From positions 186,001 through 250,000 of the forward strand of contig NZ_BNBD01000001.1 of NCBI RefSeq assembly GCF_014654785.1: DNA of 64,000 bases, in the 5' to 3' direction. The position numbers were made by a program, and so were the translations under genes. Of the stretch, positions 1 to 9,700 are shown piece by piece (the first letter of the stretch is position 1; every line of letters starts with the position of its first letter). The DNA is from Streptomyces mashuensis. GTDB lineage: Bacteria > Actinomycetota > Actinomycetes > Streptomycetales > Streptomycetaceae. A model generated the notes under the pieces. That model ran no database searches, had not been told where the DNA came from, and was given only the letters and a program-made list of their open reading frames with translations.

Positions 1-2388
1 ACCGACCAGAACACCGCCAACCAGCAGTGGAGACTGAGGCCCACCGGGGACGGCTACTACGAGCTCGTGAACCGCAACAGCGGCAAGGTGCTGGGCATAG
101 CGGGCGGCTCGACCGCCCCGTCGGCTGCCGCCGAACAGCAGACCGACAGCTCCTCCGCCTCCCAGGAGTGGCGGATCGACGACGTGAGCGGTTCCGGCGC
201 CGTCACCTTCACTTCCCGCAGGAGCGGCCAGGCCCTGGACGTCTCCGGAGGCTCCACGGCCCAGGGCGCGGCGATCATCCAGTATCCCGGCACGGGCAGC
301 ACCAACCAGCAGTGGAAGCTGGTGAAGGTGACCGACGGCCAGGCGGCTGCGGCCGGACCGTACAGGTGGAGGAACGCCCAGGTGGTCGGCGGCGGTTACG
401 TCACCGGACTGGTGTTCAACCCACGGGAGAAGGGGCTGCTGTACGCGCGCACCGACATGGGCGGCGCCTACCGCTGGGACACCGCGGCCGAGCAGTGGAT
501 CCCGCTCACCGACTGGCTCGGCGAGAAGGACTGGAACCTGCTGGGCATCGACGCGCTGGCCACCGACCCCGTCGACCCCAGCAGGCTCTACCTCGCGACG
601 GGCACCTACACCAACAACTGGGCCGGCAACGGCGCGATCCTGCGCTCCACCGACCGGGGCCGCACCTTCCAGCGCACCGAGCTGCCGTTCAAGCTGGGCG
701 GCAACGAGGACGGCCGCGGGGCCGGCGAACGGCTCGCGATCGACCCCTCGGACAACCGCACCCTGCTGCTGGGTACCCGTAAGAACGGCCTGTGGCGCAG
801 CACCGACCACGGGGAGACATGGCGGCAGGTCTCCTCGTTCCCGGTCAAGGACGGGGCGGGCAGCGGAGCGGGCATCTCCTTCGTGACGTACGGCCCGGCC
901 GGCAGCAACACCGTGTACGCCGGCGTCGCCGACAGGTCGGCCTCCCTCTACCGCTCCACCGACGGCGGCACCACCTGGCAGGCCGTCCCCGGGCAGCCCA
1001 CCGGCCAGATGCCGCAGCACGGCGTGCTCTCCGGTGACGGTTCGCTGTACCTGACGTACACCGACAACCTCGGACCCAACGGCGTGACGACGGGCTTGGT
1101 GTGGAAGTACACCCCGGCAGGCGGAGCGTGGAAGAACATCTCCCCGTCCCAGGGCCCCTACGGTTTCTCCGGCCTGGCCGTCGACCCGCGCAATCCGACC
1201 ACGGTGATGGTCACCACCCTGGACCGCTGGTGGCCCGAGGACGAGATCTACCGCAGCACCGACGGCGGCACGACCTGGAAGGCGCTGGCCGGGAAATCGG
1301 TACGGAACGCCTCCGCCGCTCCGTACATCGGCACCCACACCGGGCACTGGATGACCGCCCTGGCCATCGACCCCTTCGACTCGGGGCACGTGCTGTACGG
1401 CACCGGCAACGGCATCTGGCGCAGCAAGGACGCCAACGCCACCGACAGCGGCGGCACCAGCCACTGGACCGTGGGCGCGCGCGGCCTGGAGGAGACCGCG
1501 CTGATGGACGCGATCGCCCCGCCCGGCGGTGCCACCGTCATCACCGCCATGGGGGACCAGGGCGGCTTCCGTCACGACGACCTGACCAAGGTGCCCGCCG
1601 GGCGGCTGGACAACCCGGTGATGACCAACAGCACCGACATCGACTTCGCTCAGGCCAACCCCTCGACGATGGTCCGTGTCGGCCGCGGCGCACAGGACGG
1701 CGCCTACTCCACCGACGGCGGCAACAGCTGGCACGGCTTCGCGTCGGAGCCGGTGGCCGGCGCCCGGGACGGCCGTGTCGCGCTCGCGGCGGACGGCTCC
1801 GCCATCGTCTGGACCCAATCCGGCCAGGTCCCGTACCGCTCCACCGACAAGGGCGCCACCTGGTCGAAAGTCCGCGGCCTGGGCACCGACGCCGTGGTCG
1901 TCGCCGACCGCTCCTCGGCCACGACGTTCTACTCGCTCACCGGCGGCACGCTGTACGCCAGCACCGATGGCGGAGCGTCCTTCACCGCCCGCGCCACCGG
2001 CCTGCCGGCCGGCGGCCGGCTCATGGCCGTCCCCGGCGTCGCCGGGGACCTGTGGATCTCCGGCGGTCATCAGGGGCTGCTGCACTCCACCGACGGCGGG
2101 CGCACCTTCACCCGGCTCACCACGGTCGGGTCCGCCTCCGCCCTCGGCTTCGGCAAGGCCGCACCGGGCGCCTCCTACCAGGCCCTGTACATGATCGGCA
2201 CCGTCAAGGACGTCAGCGGGGTGTTCCGCTCCACCGACAAGGGCGCCACGTGGCTCCGCGTCAACGACGACGCCCACCAGTGGGGCGGCATCGGCAGCGT
2301 CGGCGTCATCACCGGCGACCCCGACACCTTCGGCCGCGTCTACATCGGCACCAACGGACGCGGCCTCCAGTACGGCGACCCGTCCTGA
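1..2388 (+). CDS. Secreted xyloglucanase-like GH74 glycoside hydrolase with lectin domain, 5'-truncated by window edge
   Basis: The frame is open from base 1, so the start and any signal peptide lie outside the window; 795 residues are visible. Residues 1-115 hold ricin-type (CBM13-like) lectin repeats, seen as recurring NQQW/SQEW blocks. From about residue 120 a GH74 propeller follows, with nine BNR/Asp-box repeats of the type STDGGTTW. Both expected GH74 acids are present: Asp in RTDMGGAYRW near residue 152 and Asp in MGDQGGF near residue 519. The family cleaves xyloglucan outside the cell. A lectin at the N-terminal side of GH74 is less usual than a C-terminal binding module. The gene converges on the NRPS operon and is separated from it by a hairpin terminator, so I see no link to peptide synthesis. 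Function is well supported; exact glucan specificity is inferred. Confidence 0.9.
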   Translation, partial: TDQNTANQQWRLRPTGDGYYELVNRNSGKVLGIAGGSTAPSAAAEQQTDSSSASQEWRIDDVSGSGAVTFTSRRSGQALDVSGGSTAQGAAIIQYPGTGSTNQQWKLVKVTDGQAAAAGPYRWRNAQVVGGGYVTGLVFNPREKGLLYARTDMGGAYRWDTAAEQWIPLTDWLGEKDWNLLGIDALATDPVDPSRLYLATGTYTNNWAGNGAILRSTDRGRTFQRTELPFKLGGNEDGRGAGERLAIDPSDNRTLLLGTRKNGLWRSTDHGETWRQVSSFPVKDGAGSGAGISFVTYGPAGSNTVYAGVADRSASLYRSTDGGTTWQAVPGQPTGQMPQHGVLSGDGSLYLTYTDNLGPNGVTTGLVWKYTPAGGAWKNISPSQGPYGFSGLAVDPRNPTTVMVTTLDRWWPEDEIYRSTDGGTTWKALAGKSVRNASAAPYIGTHTGHWMTALAIDPFDSGHVLYGTGNGIWRSKDANATDSGGTSHWTVGARGLEETALMDAIAPPGGATVITAMGDQGGFRHDDLTKVPAGRLDNPVMTNSTDIDFAQANPSTMVRVGRGAQDGAYSTDGGNSWHGFASEPVAGARDGRVALAADGSAIVWTQSGQVPYRSTDKGATWSKVRGLGTDAVVVADRSSATTFYSLTGGTLYASTDGGASFTARATGLPAGGRLMAVPGVAGDLWISGGHQGLLHSTDGGRTFTRLTTVGSASALGFGKAAPGASYQALYMIGTVKDVSGVFRSTDKGATWLRVNDDAHQWGGIGSVGVITGDPDTFGRVYIGTNGRGLQYGDPS

Positions 2389-2456
2389 CCGCGGCACCGG
2401 ACCGGACGCCCGTCCGGCGCCTGAGCTGACGCATTCTCAATACCAGGAAGACCGTC

Positions 2457-2487
2457 CCTCCGGCCGATGCGACATTTCGGCCGGAGG
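2457..2487. terminator. Bidirectional hairpin terminator between convergent genes
   Basis: An 11-bp perfect stem (2457-2467 with 2477-2487) closes a 9-nt loop. It lies between the stop of the GH74 gene and the stop of the last NRPS-operon gene, where a shared factor-independent terminator is expected. There is no long T tract, which is normal in Streptomyces. Confidence 0.7.
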
Positions 2488-2492
2488 CCGGC

Positions 2493-3236
2493 CTACCCCA
2501 GCACCGCCTCCCCCAACAACGTCAGGCTGTGCAATGCCAGGTTGTTCTTCCGTTCCGTCGTCACCAGGCCCGATCGGCGGAGGACTCCTATGTGTTTGCT
2601 GGCCGAGGGGTTGGAGATGTGGAGGCGGCGGGAGATTTCGCCGGTGGAGCTGGGGATGCGGACGCATTCCAGGACGCTGGCTCTGGTGTGGCCGAGGAGT
2701 TCGCCCAGGGCTGCGCCCGGTTCTTCGGTGTGCCAGAGGGTGGCGGCGGCTTCCGGGGTGAGGTTGTAGACGAGGGTGGGGAGGCCCTGCCAGCCGGAGT
2801 CGGGTGGGAGGAGGAAGGGGTGCGGGGCGAAGAGGGACGGGGCCAGGACCAGGCCTGCGCCGGTCAGTTCGAGGTCGCGTGTGTCCTGTGCCGTGTCCAC
2901 CCTCAGGTGCGGGGCCTCCCAGGTGATGGCCGGGTGGAGGTTGTTCAGGACGCTCTCCACGCCGCCCGACAGGACCGTTCTTCCCCACGTCTCCCGTTCC
3001 AGTTCCAGGAGGTTCCGGATTCTGTTCCAGAAGGGTGCTATCGCCAGCGCGTGGAAGTCCTCCCGGGGCGTTGCGCGGCGGCTGCGGCGTTTCACCTTGC
3101 GGCGCCACTCCGTGAACGCGTCCTGATGCTGTTCCGCGAAGCGGATCTCCGCGAAGCGCGTCTCGAATTCCTCGCCCAGCGTGCTGATGAAACGGACGCG
3201 GGACAGGTCCGCCACCGTCAGGCGCAGGCACACCAC
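2493..3236 (-). CDS. ArsR-like winged-helix transcriptional regulator, last gene of NRPS operon
   Basis: A 247-residue protein. The N-terminal two thirds match no domain I can name. The last 80 residues form an ArsR-type winged helix: GEISRRLHISNPSASKHIGVL is a helix-turn-helix, followed by LRRSGLV and a wing. This layout (large N-terminal domain, C-terminal HTH) is a common actinobacterial ArsR-like architecture whose ligand is generally unknown. The start is GTG at 3236, chosen because GGGAGGA lies 6 nt upstream. It begins 13 bp after the P450 stop, so it is probably the distal gene of the peptide operon and may feed back on the cluster. No metal-binding cysteine pair is evident. Regulator class is fairly sure; target unknown. 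Confidence 0.8.
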   Translation of the reverse strand: MVCLRLTVADLSRVRFISTLGEEFETRFAEIRFAEQHQDAFTEWRRKVKRRSRRATPREDFHALAIAPFWNRIRNLLELERETWGRTVLSGGVESVLNNLHPAITWEAPHLRVDTAQDTRDLELTGAGLVLAPSLFAPHPFLLPPDSGWQGLPTLVYNLTPEAAATLWHTEEPGAALGELLGHTRASVLECVRIPSSTGEISRRLHISNPSASKHIGVLRRSGLVTTERKNNLALHSLTLLGEAVLG

Positions 3237-3249
3237 AGAAAGTCCTCCC

Positions 3250-4422
3250 TCAGCGCCAGTCCATCGACACGGCGAGGCTGCTGTACCCCTGGATGAGGTT
3301 CGATCGCATCCACGCGGGGTCGCCCTCCAGGCTCACCGAGCGCACGTCGGAGGCCAGCCGGGACAGGAGGCTGCGCAGCTCGATGCGGGCCAGGGCGGCC
3401 CCCAGGCAGTGGTGCGGGCCGGTACCGAATCCTAGGTGGCGGTTCGGCCGGCGATCAGTGCGGAAATGGCCAGGATCGGCGAAAACCCGCTCGTCGCGGT
3501 TGGCCGCCGACAGCCAGGCCACCACGGGTTCCCCCGCCCGCACCAGCTGCTCGCCCAGCAACACGTCCTCCTGCGCCACCCGGAGGACGTGCATCGCGGG
3601 TGATGTCCAGCGGACCGCCTCCTCCACCGCCGCGTCCAACCGGTCCGGGTCGTCGCGGAGCTCGTCCAGCAGCTCCGGGAATCGCGCCATGATGTGGAAG
3701 ACGCCCGTGATCGAGTGGCGCGTCGTCTCGTTCCCGCCGATCAGCACGTTGTCGCAGTTGATCACCACGTCGTCCACGCTCAGCCGCCCGTCGGCCAGCA
3801 GCGCGCTCACCAGGTCGTCCCCGGGCTTCTCCTGCCGTTCCGCCACCAGCTCGTGGAAGTAGAACAGGATCTCCGAGTGCGCCTCGGCCGGCGTCATCTT
3901 GTCGAACGAGCTCTCCTCGCCGCCGAACGCGTGGTTCGTCAGCTCGATGAGGTTCTCCCGGTCGCCGATCGGCACCCCGATCACCTCGCAGACGATCGCC
4001 GCCGGCAGCCGGGGCCCCACCTCCCGGGCCACGTCCGTCACCCGCGCCGACCGCATCCGCTCGGCGATCTCCTTCACCTCGCGCTCCAGCACCGACTGGA
4101 GCTCCGGCGCCCGCAGCCGCGACAGGAACGGGCCCACGAGCCGCTTCAGCGCCGTGTGCCACTCCCCGTCCGACACCACCAGCATCCGGCCGCCCGAGCT
4201 GTCCGGGTGCTCCTTGTCGAAGCCGATCATCATCCCGTACTCGGACGTGAACGGTGCCTTCGGGGACAGGACCGTTCCCACGTCCTTGTGCGAGAACACC
4301 GACCAGAATCCGCCGGGCGACAGGCCCGGTTCGCTCCACACCTTCGCGTCGGTCTCCGTGTACCCCCGCCACATCGCGAAGCGGTCCTCGGTCGTGTAGA
4401 GGTCCGGGTTTGCCAAGTCCAT
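3250..4422 (-). CDS. Cytochrome P450, probable peptide or amino-acid tailoring hydroxylase
   Basis: A soluble bacterial P450 of 390 residues. The I-helix oxygen-activation motif GGNETT is at 229-234, the K-helix ExxR at 268-271, and the haem-ligand loop GFGTGPHHCLG has the thiolate Cys at 339. The start is ATG 4422 with AGGA 9 nt upstream. It lies 11 bp downstream of the MFS gene and 13 bp upstream of the regulator, inside the NRPS operon, so it most likely oxidises a residue of the peptide, either on a carrier protein or after release. No ferredoxin gene is seen in the window, so redox partners must come from elsewhere. P450 identity is certain; substrate and position are not predictable from sequence. 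Confidence 0.9.
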   Translation of the reverse strand: MDLANPDLYTTEDRFAMWRGYTETDAKVWSEPGLSPGGFWSVFSHKDVGTVLSPKAPFTSEYGMMIGFDKEHPDSSGGRMLVVSDGEWHTALKRLVGPFLSRLRAPELQSVLEREVKEIAERMRSARVTDVAREVGPRLPAAIVCEVIGVPIGDRENLIELTNHAFGGEESSFDKMTPAEAHSEILFYFHELVAERQEKPGDDLVSALLADGRLSVDDVVINCDNVLIGGNETTRHSITGVFHIMARFPELLDELRDDPDRLDAAVEEAVRWTSPAMHVLRVAQEDVLLGEQLVRAGEPVVAWLSAANRDERVFADPGHFRTDRRPNRHLGFGTGPHHCLGAALARIELRSLLSRLASDVRSVSLEGDPAWMRSNLIQGYSSLAVSMDWR

Positions 4423-4433
4423 CGATAGCGTCC

Positions 4434-5693
4434 TTACAGGTCGGCGGTCATCAGTGTCGGTTCGGGCTCCGGGACCTCCGGCGGGTTGCGCATCACCGTG
4501 CTCAGCACCGCCGACACGGTCACCGCCACCAGCACCGCCGCGCACCCCAGCAGCGTCGCCGTCCGGCCGCACACCTCGTACGCCAGGCCGCCCGCCAGCG
4601 GGGCCAGCGCCCCGCCGCCCGCGCTGCAGATGTTGGCCACGCTCATCACGCGGCCCCGGTGCGAGTCGGGTGTGAGCAGCAGCTCGTACGTGGTGAAGTA
4701 GGCGTTGGCCGTGGGCGCCACGAGGGCGGTGGTGCCGAGCAGGATGCCCGGGGTGAAGCTGCCGGGCAGCAGCGCCATGGCCGCCGTGAGCACGCCGAAC
4801 AGGCCCAGCACCACGACGATCGGGCGGGAGCCGGTCAGGACGCGCTGGAGCACCGGCGCCGCCAGCGCGCCGAGCAGGCCGCCGACGCCCACCAGCGCCG
4901 CCATCAGCCCCACCGCGCCCGACGTCATGCCGCCGGTCTTCGCCGCGGCGATGACGACGAAATAGACGGCGCCGTAGAAGAAGTTGGTGACCGTGGCGTA
5001 GAACAGGCCGAGGCGGAGAAAAGGCACCCCGGCTATCCAGCGGATGCCCTCCAGGAGTTCGCGCGGCGACCAGCGGTCGGCCGCGGGGTCGCGCGGCGCC
5101 GCCGGCTGCTTCCGCAGGAACAGCAGCAGGCCCAGGCTGACGGCGTGCGCCACGGCGCCCAGGGCGAACGGCAGCGCGTTCCGCATCGCCTGGAGGAAGC
5201 CGCCCGCCGACGTGCCGACGAGCTGGCCGGCGTACGTACGCGCCGAGTTCATGGCCACGGCGCCGGCCAGCTTCTCCTCGGGGACCAGCGCGGGAACCAT
5301 CGCCTCGCCCGTCACCAGCATGACGGCGGTGGCCACCCCGTTGACCAGCGCGAGCAGCACCAGCGCCGGCAGCGAGGCCGTCCCGGCCCACAGCGCCACC
5401 GCCGCGATGCCGAAGACGGCGACCAGGGCCGCCTCGCACCACAGCAGCACGGACCGCCGGTCGAACCGGTCGGCGACCGCACCGGCCGGCAGGCCGGCCA
5501 CCAGCATCGCGGCGGCGTCCACGAAGCCGATGACACCGGCCTGCGACGGCGACCCGGTCAGCGTCAGGACGAGCAGCGGCAGCGCGATGAGCGAGGTGCT
5601 GTACGCGAACTCGCTCACCGCCTGGCTCACCCAGAGGAGGGTGAAGTCCCGGCCGGCACGCCGTGGCGCAGCGGCTCCTTCGGCAGTTCCCAC
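4434..5693 (-). CDS. MFS exporter (EntS/MFS_3-like), probable peptide efflux
   Basis: A 419-residue polytopic membrane protein with about twelve hydrophobic segments. The MFS motif A region GAVADRFDRRSVLL follows the second segment. The fold and length match the MFS_3 group, which includes the enterobactin exporter EntS. The start is GTG 5693, with GGGGA a few bases upstream. The gaps to its neighbours are only 11-13 bp, so it is transcribed with the oxygenase and P450. The natural inference is proton-driven export of the finished peptide, giving the producer self-protection. Transporter class is clear; cargo is inferred from context. Confidence 0.85.
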   Translation of the reverse strand: MGTAEGAAAPRRAGRDFTLLWVSQAVSEFAYSTSLIALPLLVLTLTGSPSQAGVIGFVDAAAMLVAGLPAGAVADRFDRRSVLLWCEAALVAVFGIAAVALWAGTASLPALVLLALVNGVATAVMLVTGEAMVPALVPEEKLAGAVAMNSARTYAGQLVGTSAGGFLQAMRNALPFALGAVAHAVSLGLLLFLRKQPAAPRDPAADRWSPRELLEGIRWIAGVPFLRLGLFYATVTNFFYGAVYFVVIAAAKTGGMTSGAVGLMAALVGVGGLLGALAAPVLQRVLTGSRPIVVVLGLFGVLTAAMALLPGSFTPGILLGTTALVAPTANAYFTTYELLLTPDSHRGRVMSVANICSAGGGALAPLAGGLAYEVCGRTATLLGCAAVLVAVTVSAVLSTVMRNPPEVPEPEPTLMTADL

Positions 5694-5706
5694 GTCGGCG
5701 GTCCCC

Positions 5707-6690
5707 TCAGCCCAGCACGCGCGAGCGCGAGCGGGTGTGCACGTACGTACGGCGGATGTCGCGCACCATGCTCGTGCGCTTCAGCCAGCGGTCGGTGCCG
5801 TCGTAGCGGGGCGTGAAGAGATCCCGGCCGTGGACGACGCGGTAGTTGTCGAGGAAGGCGACCTCGCCGGGTTCGAGCACCACGCGCCGTGCCCCGGCGG
5901 CCAGCAGGTCCGCGCAGTCGCGCAGCGCCGCCGCGGCCTCCTCGTCGCCCGGCAGCGGGCTGGTGAAGTCCGCGTCGATCCGCAGGTACGGGTGGTCGCG
6001 CGGGCCGAAGAGGACGGACGACCGCTCGTGCTCCCGTTCCTCCAGCGAGGTCAGCGGGGCGTCCGCGCCGTGCTCGGGCAGGACGACGTGCGAGTCGTCC
6101 GGGTAGAAGAGGAAACGGTCCTGCTGGAGCACCTCACGGGTGGCCTCCGGCAGCGCGATGTCGTCGAGCGAGGCCACGGTGGTGCCGACCCCGTCGGGGT
6201 TGCGCAGGCACAGCAGCGCCACGTAGTCGCCCCGGCAGGTGTGGAAGACGTCCTCCGTGTGCAGGGTCAGCTGCGTCTGGCTGCTGGCGCTGGTCAGCGA
6301 CGTCTCCTGGCCCCGGGACGGGCACACGTCGTGCACCAGCCGGCCGTTCTGCTGGCTGGCCCAGCCGAACGGGTCGCCGAGGACGGAGGCGACCAGGAGC
6401 AGCACGAGCTCCTCCCGGATCGCGGCGCCGTCCTTCTCGGCGGCCTGCCAGCTGGCCGGCGTGGGCACCAGGTCCGCGTCCACCGGAAGGCCCGCCACCT
6501 GGATGACGGGCTCCTCGGCGGCGCGGGAGGAGACGAGGAACTGCCGTACGCCGACGGGCAGCCGCTCGGACTCCGCGCGGATCGCGTCGACGTGCCGGAA
6601 CGGGTCCCAGCCCGGGGTGCGGGCGAGGAACCGGTCCGCCAGGTCCGCGACGGCCGCGGTGTCGGACGGGTCCAAGACGTAACGAGCCAC
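5707..6690 (-). CDS. Fe(II)/2-oxoglutarate amino-acid beta-hydroxylase of the AsnO/VioC family
   Basis: A 327-residue jelly-roll oxygenase. The facial triad is visible as H144-T-E146 (HTED block) and H287 in VVHGR; Arg305 in DRWLKR fits the 2-oxoglutarate carboxylate anchor. HTE rather than HTD is the signature of the clavaminate-synthase-like AsnO/VioC/MppO group, which hydroxylates free Asn, Arg or enduracididine at C3. The block LRIDADF (239-241, Asp-x-Asp) falls where VioC uses aspartates to hold the guanidinium. An arginine-like substrate is therefore plausible and agrees with the acidic pocket read in NRPS-B module 4. The start is GTG 6690 with AAAGG upstream. The gene lies 71 bp after NRPS-B. 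Family assignment strong; substrate tentative. Confidence 0.85.
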   Translation of the reverse strand: MARYVLDPSDTAAVADLADRFLARTPGWDPFRHVDAIRAESERLPVGVRQFLVSSRAAEEPVIQVAGLPVDADLVPTPASWQAAEKDGAAIREELVLLLVASVLGDPFGWASQQNGRLVHDVCPSRGQETSLTSASSQTQLTLHTEDVFHTCRGDYVALLCLRNPDGVGTTVASLDDIALPEATREVLQQDRFLFYPDDSHVVLPEHGADAPLTSLEEREHERSSVLFGPRDHPYLRIDADFTSPLPGDEEAAAALRDCADLLAAGARRVVLEPGEVAFLDNYRVVHGRDLFTPRYDGTDRWLKRTSMVRDIRRTYVHTRSRSRVLG

Positions 6691-6761
6691 AAGAAAAACC
6701 TTTCAGTCGGCTTTCGGTCCGCTTCGGTCCACTGCGGGTTCCGCTCCGGTCGGCCGCCGCC

Positions 6762-9700
6762 CTACGCGACGATCTCCTGCAGACCCCGCAGGAACTGCTG
6801 CGCGAGGCGCTCGACGGTGGCGGTGCGGTGGATGCCGGGGGAGTGGAACCAGTCGATCCGCAGCTCGCCGTCGATCACGGCCGCCACGATGTCGATCAGG
6901 TGCGGACGGGACTCCCCGGGTGCCTGGTCCTGTCCCAGACCGTCCAGCTGGCCCCGGATCAGCCCTTCCTGGCTGACGGAGAGGTCCCACTGGCCCATGT
7001 AGTTGAAGCTCACGCGCGGCTGCTCCTGGCCGGCCAGCACACTGCCCGAGGCGTCCGGCGCGGACAGGTGGCGCAGTGCGCCGTACCCGATGCCGCGGCC
7101 CGGCACCTTGCGCAGCTGCCGCTTGACGGCCTTCAGCGCCGGGCCCCAGGGGCCGGCCGGCACGTCGAGCGTCACCGGGTAGATGGTGGTGAACCAGCCG
7201 ACGGTGCGGGAGAGGTCGACGTCGTCGAAGATCTCCTCGCGGCCGTGGCCCTCCAGGGCGACGGTGACCGGCGCGCCGGCCCAGTCGCCCAGGACCCGCC
7301 CGAGCACGGCCAGCAGCACGTCGTTGATCTGCGTGCGGTGGATGCCCGGCACCCGCTTGAGCAGGGCCTCCGTCTCCTCCCGGCCCAGCGTCACGGTCGT
7401 GGTGACCGTGCTGCCGAAGGTGTTGGGGGCCTCGCCGTCCCGCGGGATGTCCGGCGACGCGGCCGCGGCCTCCCAGTGGGCGACCTCGTCGTCGAAGCCG
7501 CCCGCCCGCACGTGGTCGAGGAGGCGCTGCGCCCACTGCTGGTAGCTGCTGGTACGGGCCCCCAGGCCGGGTTCGGCGCCGGCGGCCAGCTGCCCGTAGG
7601 CGGTGGCCAGGTCCTCCAGCACCACGCGCCAGGACACGCCGTCCATGACGAGGTGGTGCACCACCAGGAACAGCTGCGGCAGCCGCCCCTCGCCCAGCCG
7701 GAACAGCACGCCCCGCACCAGCGGCCCCGTGGCCAGGCGCAGCGCCCGCTGCGCGGCCAGCGCCGCCTCCTCCTGGGCCCGCTCCCGCTCGGCCTCGCCC
7801 ACGCCCGCCAGGTCCACCTCGGTGAGCAGCCCGAGCAGTTCCTCGGGCGTGGCGGTCCCGTACTCCTGGGTCCAGCCGTCCGGGCCGTGGGTGAAGCGCA
7901 TCCGCAGCGCGTCGTGCTGCGCGACGACGGCCTCCAGCGCGCGGGTCAGCAGCGCGGTATCGGTGCCGGGGGCCAGCTCGACCTGCACCGACATCGCGTA
8001 GTGGTCGGGGGCCACGGTGTGCTCGGCGAAGAACCACCGCTGGATCGGGGTCAGTTCCACCGCGCCGGCCGCAACGTCCTGACCGGCCCCGCCCTGCCGC
8101 TCCGCCTCCCCGACGACCTCGGCGAGCGCCGCGACCGTCTGGTGCAGGAAGAGCATCTTGGACGTGAGGTGCAGGCCCGCCTGCCGGGCGCGGGAGACGA
8201 CCTGGATGGAGAGGATCGAGTCGCCGCCCAGGGCGAAGAAGTTGTCGTGCACGCCGACGCGTTCCACGCCCAGCACCTCGGCCCAGACGGCGGCGAGCGC
8301 CTCCTCGGTGGCGTCGCGCGGGGCGACGTGCTCCTCGCCGAGCAGCTCGGCCCGGACCTCGGGCGCCGGCAGGGCACGGCGGTCCACCTTGCCGGTGGGC
8401 GACAGCGGCAGCGCGTCCAGCGTCACGAACACCGCCGGGACCATGTAGTCGGGCAGCGTACGGGCCAGGTGGTCGCGGAGTTCGGCGGTGGTCAGGTCCC
8501 GGCCGGCCACGACGTACGCGACGAGGCGGCGGTGGCCGCCCGCGTCCTGGTGGGCGACGACGACGGCCTCGCGCACCGCCTCGTGCCGCACCAGCGTCGT
8601 CTCGATCTCGCCGAGCTCGATGCGGAACCCGCGGATCTTCACCTGGTCGTCGGCGCGCCCCAGGTGCTCCAGCGTGCCGTCGGCCCGCCACCGGGCGACG
8701 TCGCCCGAGCGGTACATGCGCTCGCCCGGGGCGCCGTACGGGTTGAGGGGGAAGCGTTCGGCGGTCAGCTCCGGCCGGTTCAGGTAGCCGCGGGCCAGGC
8801 CGCCGCCGGCGACGTGGATCTCGCCGGGCACGCCCACGGGCACGGGGGCGCCCGACGGGTCGAGCAGCAGCACCCGGTAGCCGGGCAGCGGGCGGCCGGC
8901 CGGGATGCGGCCGCCGGCCACCACGTGCTCGGCGCACACCTCCTGGAACGTGACGTGCACAGTCGTCTCCGTGATGCCGTACATGTTCACCAGCCGCGCC
9001 CCGCAGGCGCCGTAGCGGTCGAACCAGGTCATCAGGTGCTTGGGCTCCAGCGCCTCGCCGCCGAAGACGATCCAGCGCAGCGCCGTGGGCGCTGCCGCGC
9101 CGCTCTCCGCCGCGGCGGTCACCAGCTCACGGAACATCGACGGCGTCTGGCTCAGCACCGTCACGCCCTCCGTGCGCAGCAGCTCCCACATCGCCTCGGG
9201 CGAGCGCGCCACGTCGTGCGGCACGATCACCGCGCGCCCGCCGGTGGCCAGGCAGCCCCACAGCTCCCACACCGAGAAGTCGAACGCGTACGAGTGGAAG
9301 ACGGTCCACACGTCGCGGTCGTGGAAGCCGTACGCCGGGCCGCAGTTGGCCAGCAGGTGCAGCACCGAGTGGTGCTCGACGGCCACGCCCTTGGGACGCC
9401 CGGTGGAGCCGGAGGTGTAGATGACGTACGCCAGGTCCCGGCCGGTGACCTCCACCTCGGGCGCGGTGGCGGGGTACGCGCCGAGCAGCGCCGCGTCGTC
9501 GAGGTCCACCACGACCGCGTCGGTCGCGGGCAGCCGGTCGTGCAGGCCGCCGTGGGTGACGAGGATGCGGGCACCCGAGTCGCGGACCATGTGCTCCAGG
9601 CGGTCCGCCGGGTACGCCGGGTCGAGCGGCACGTACGCCGCGCCGGCCTTGAGGATGCCGAGCAGGCCGGTCACCATGCCCACGCCCCGCTCGGCGGCGA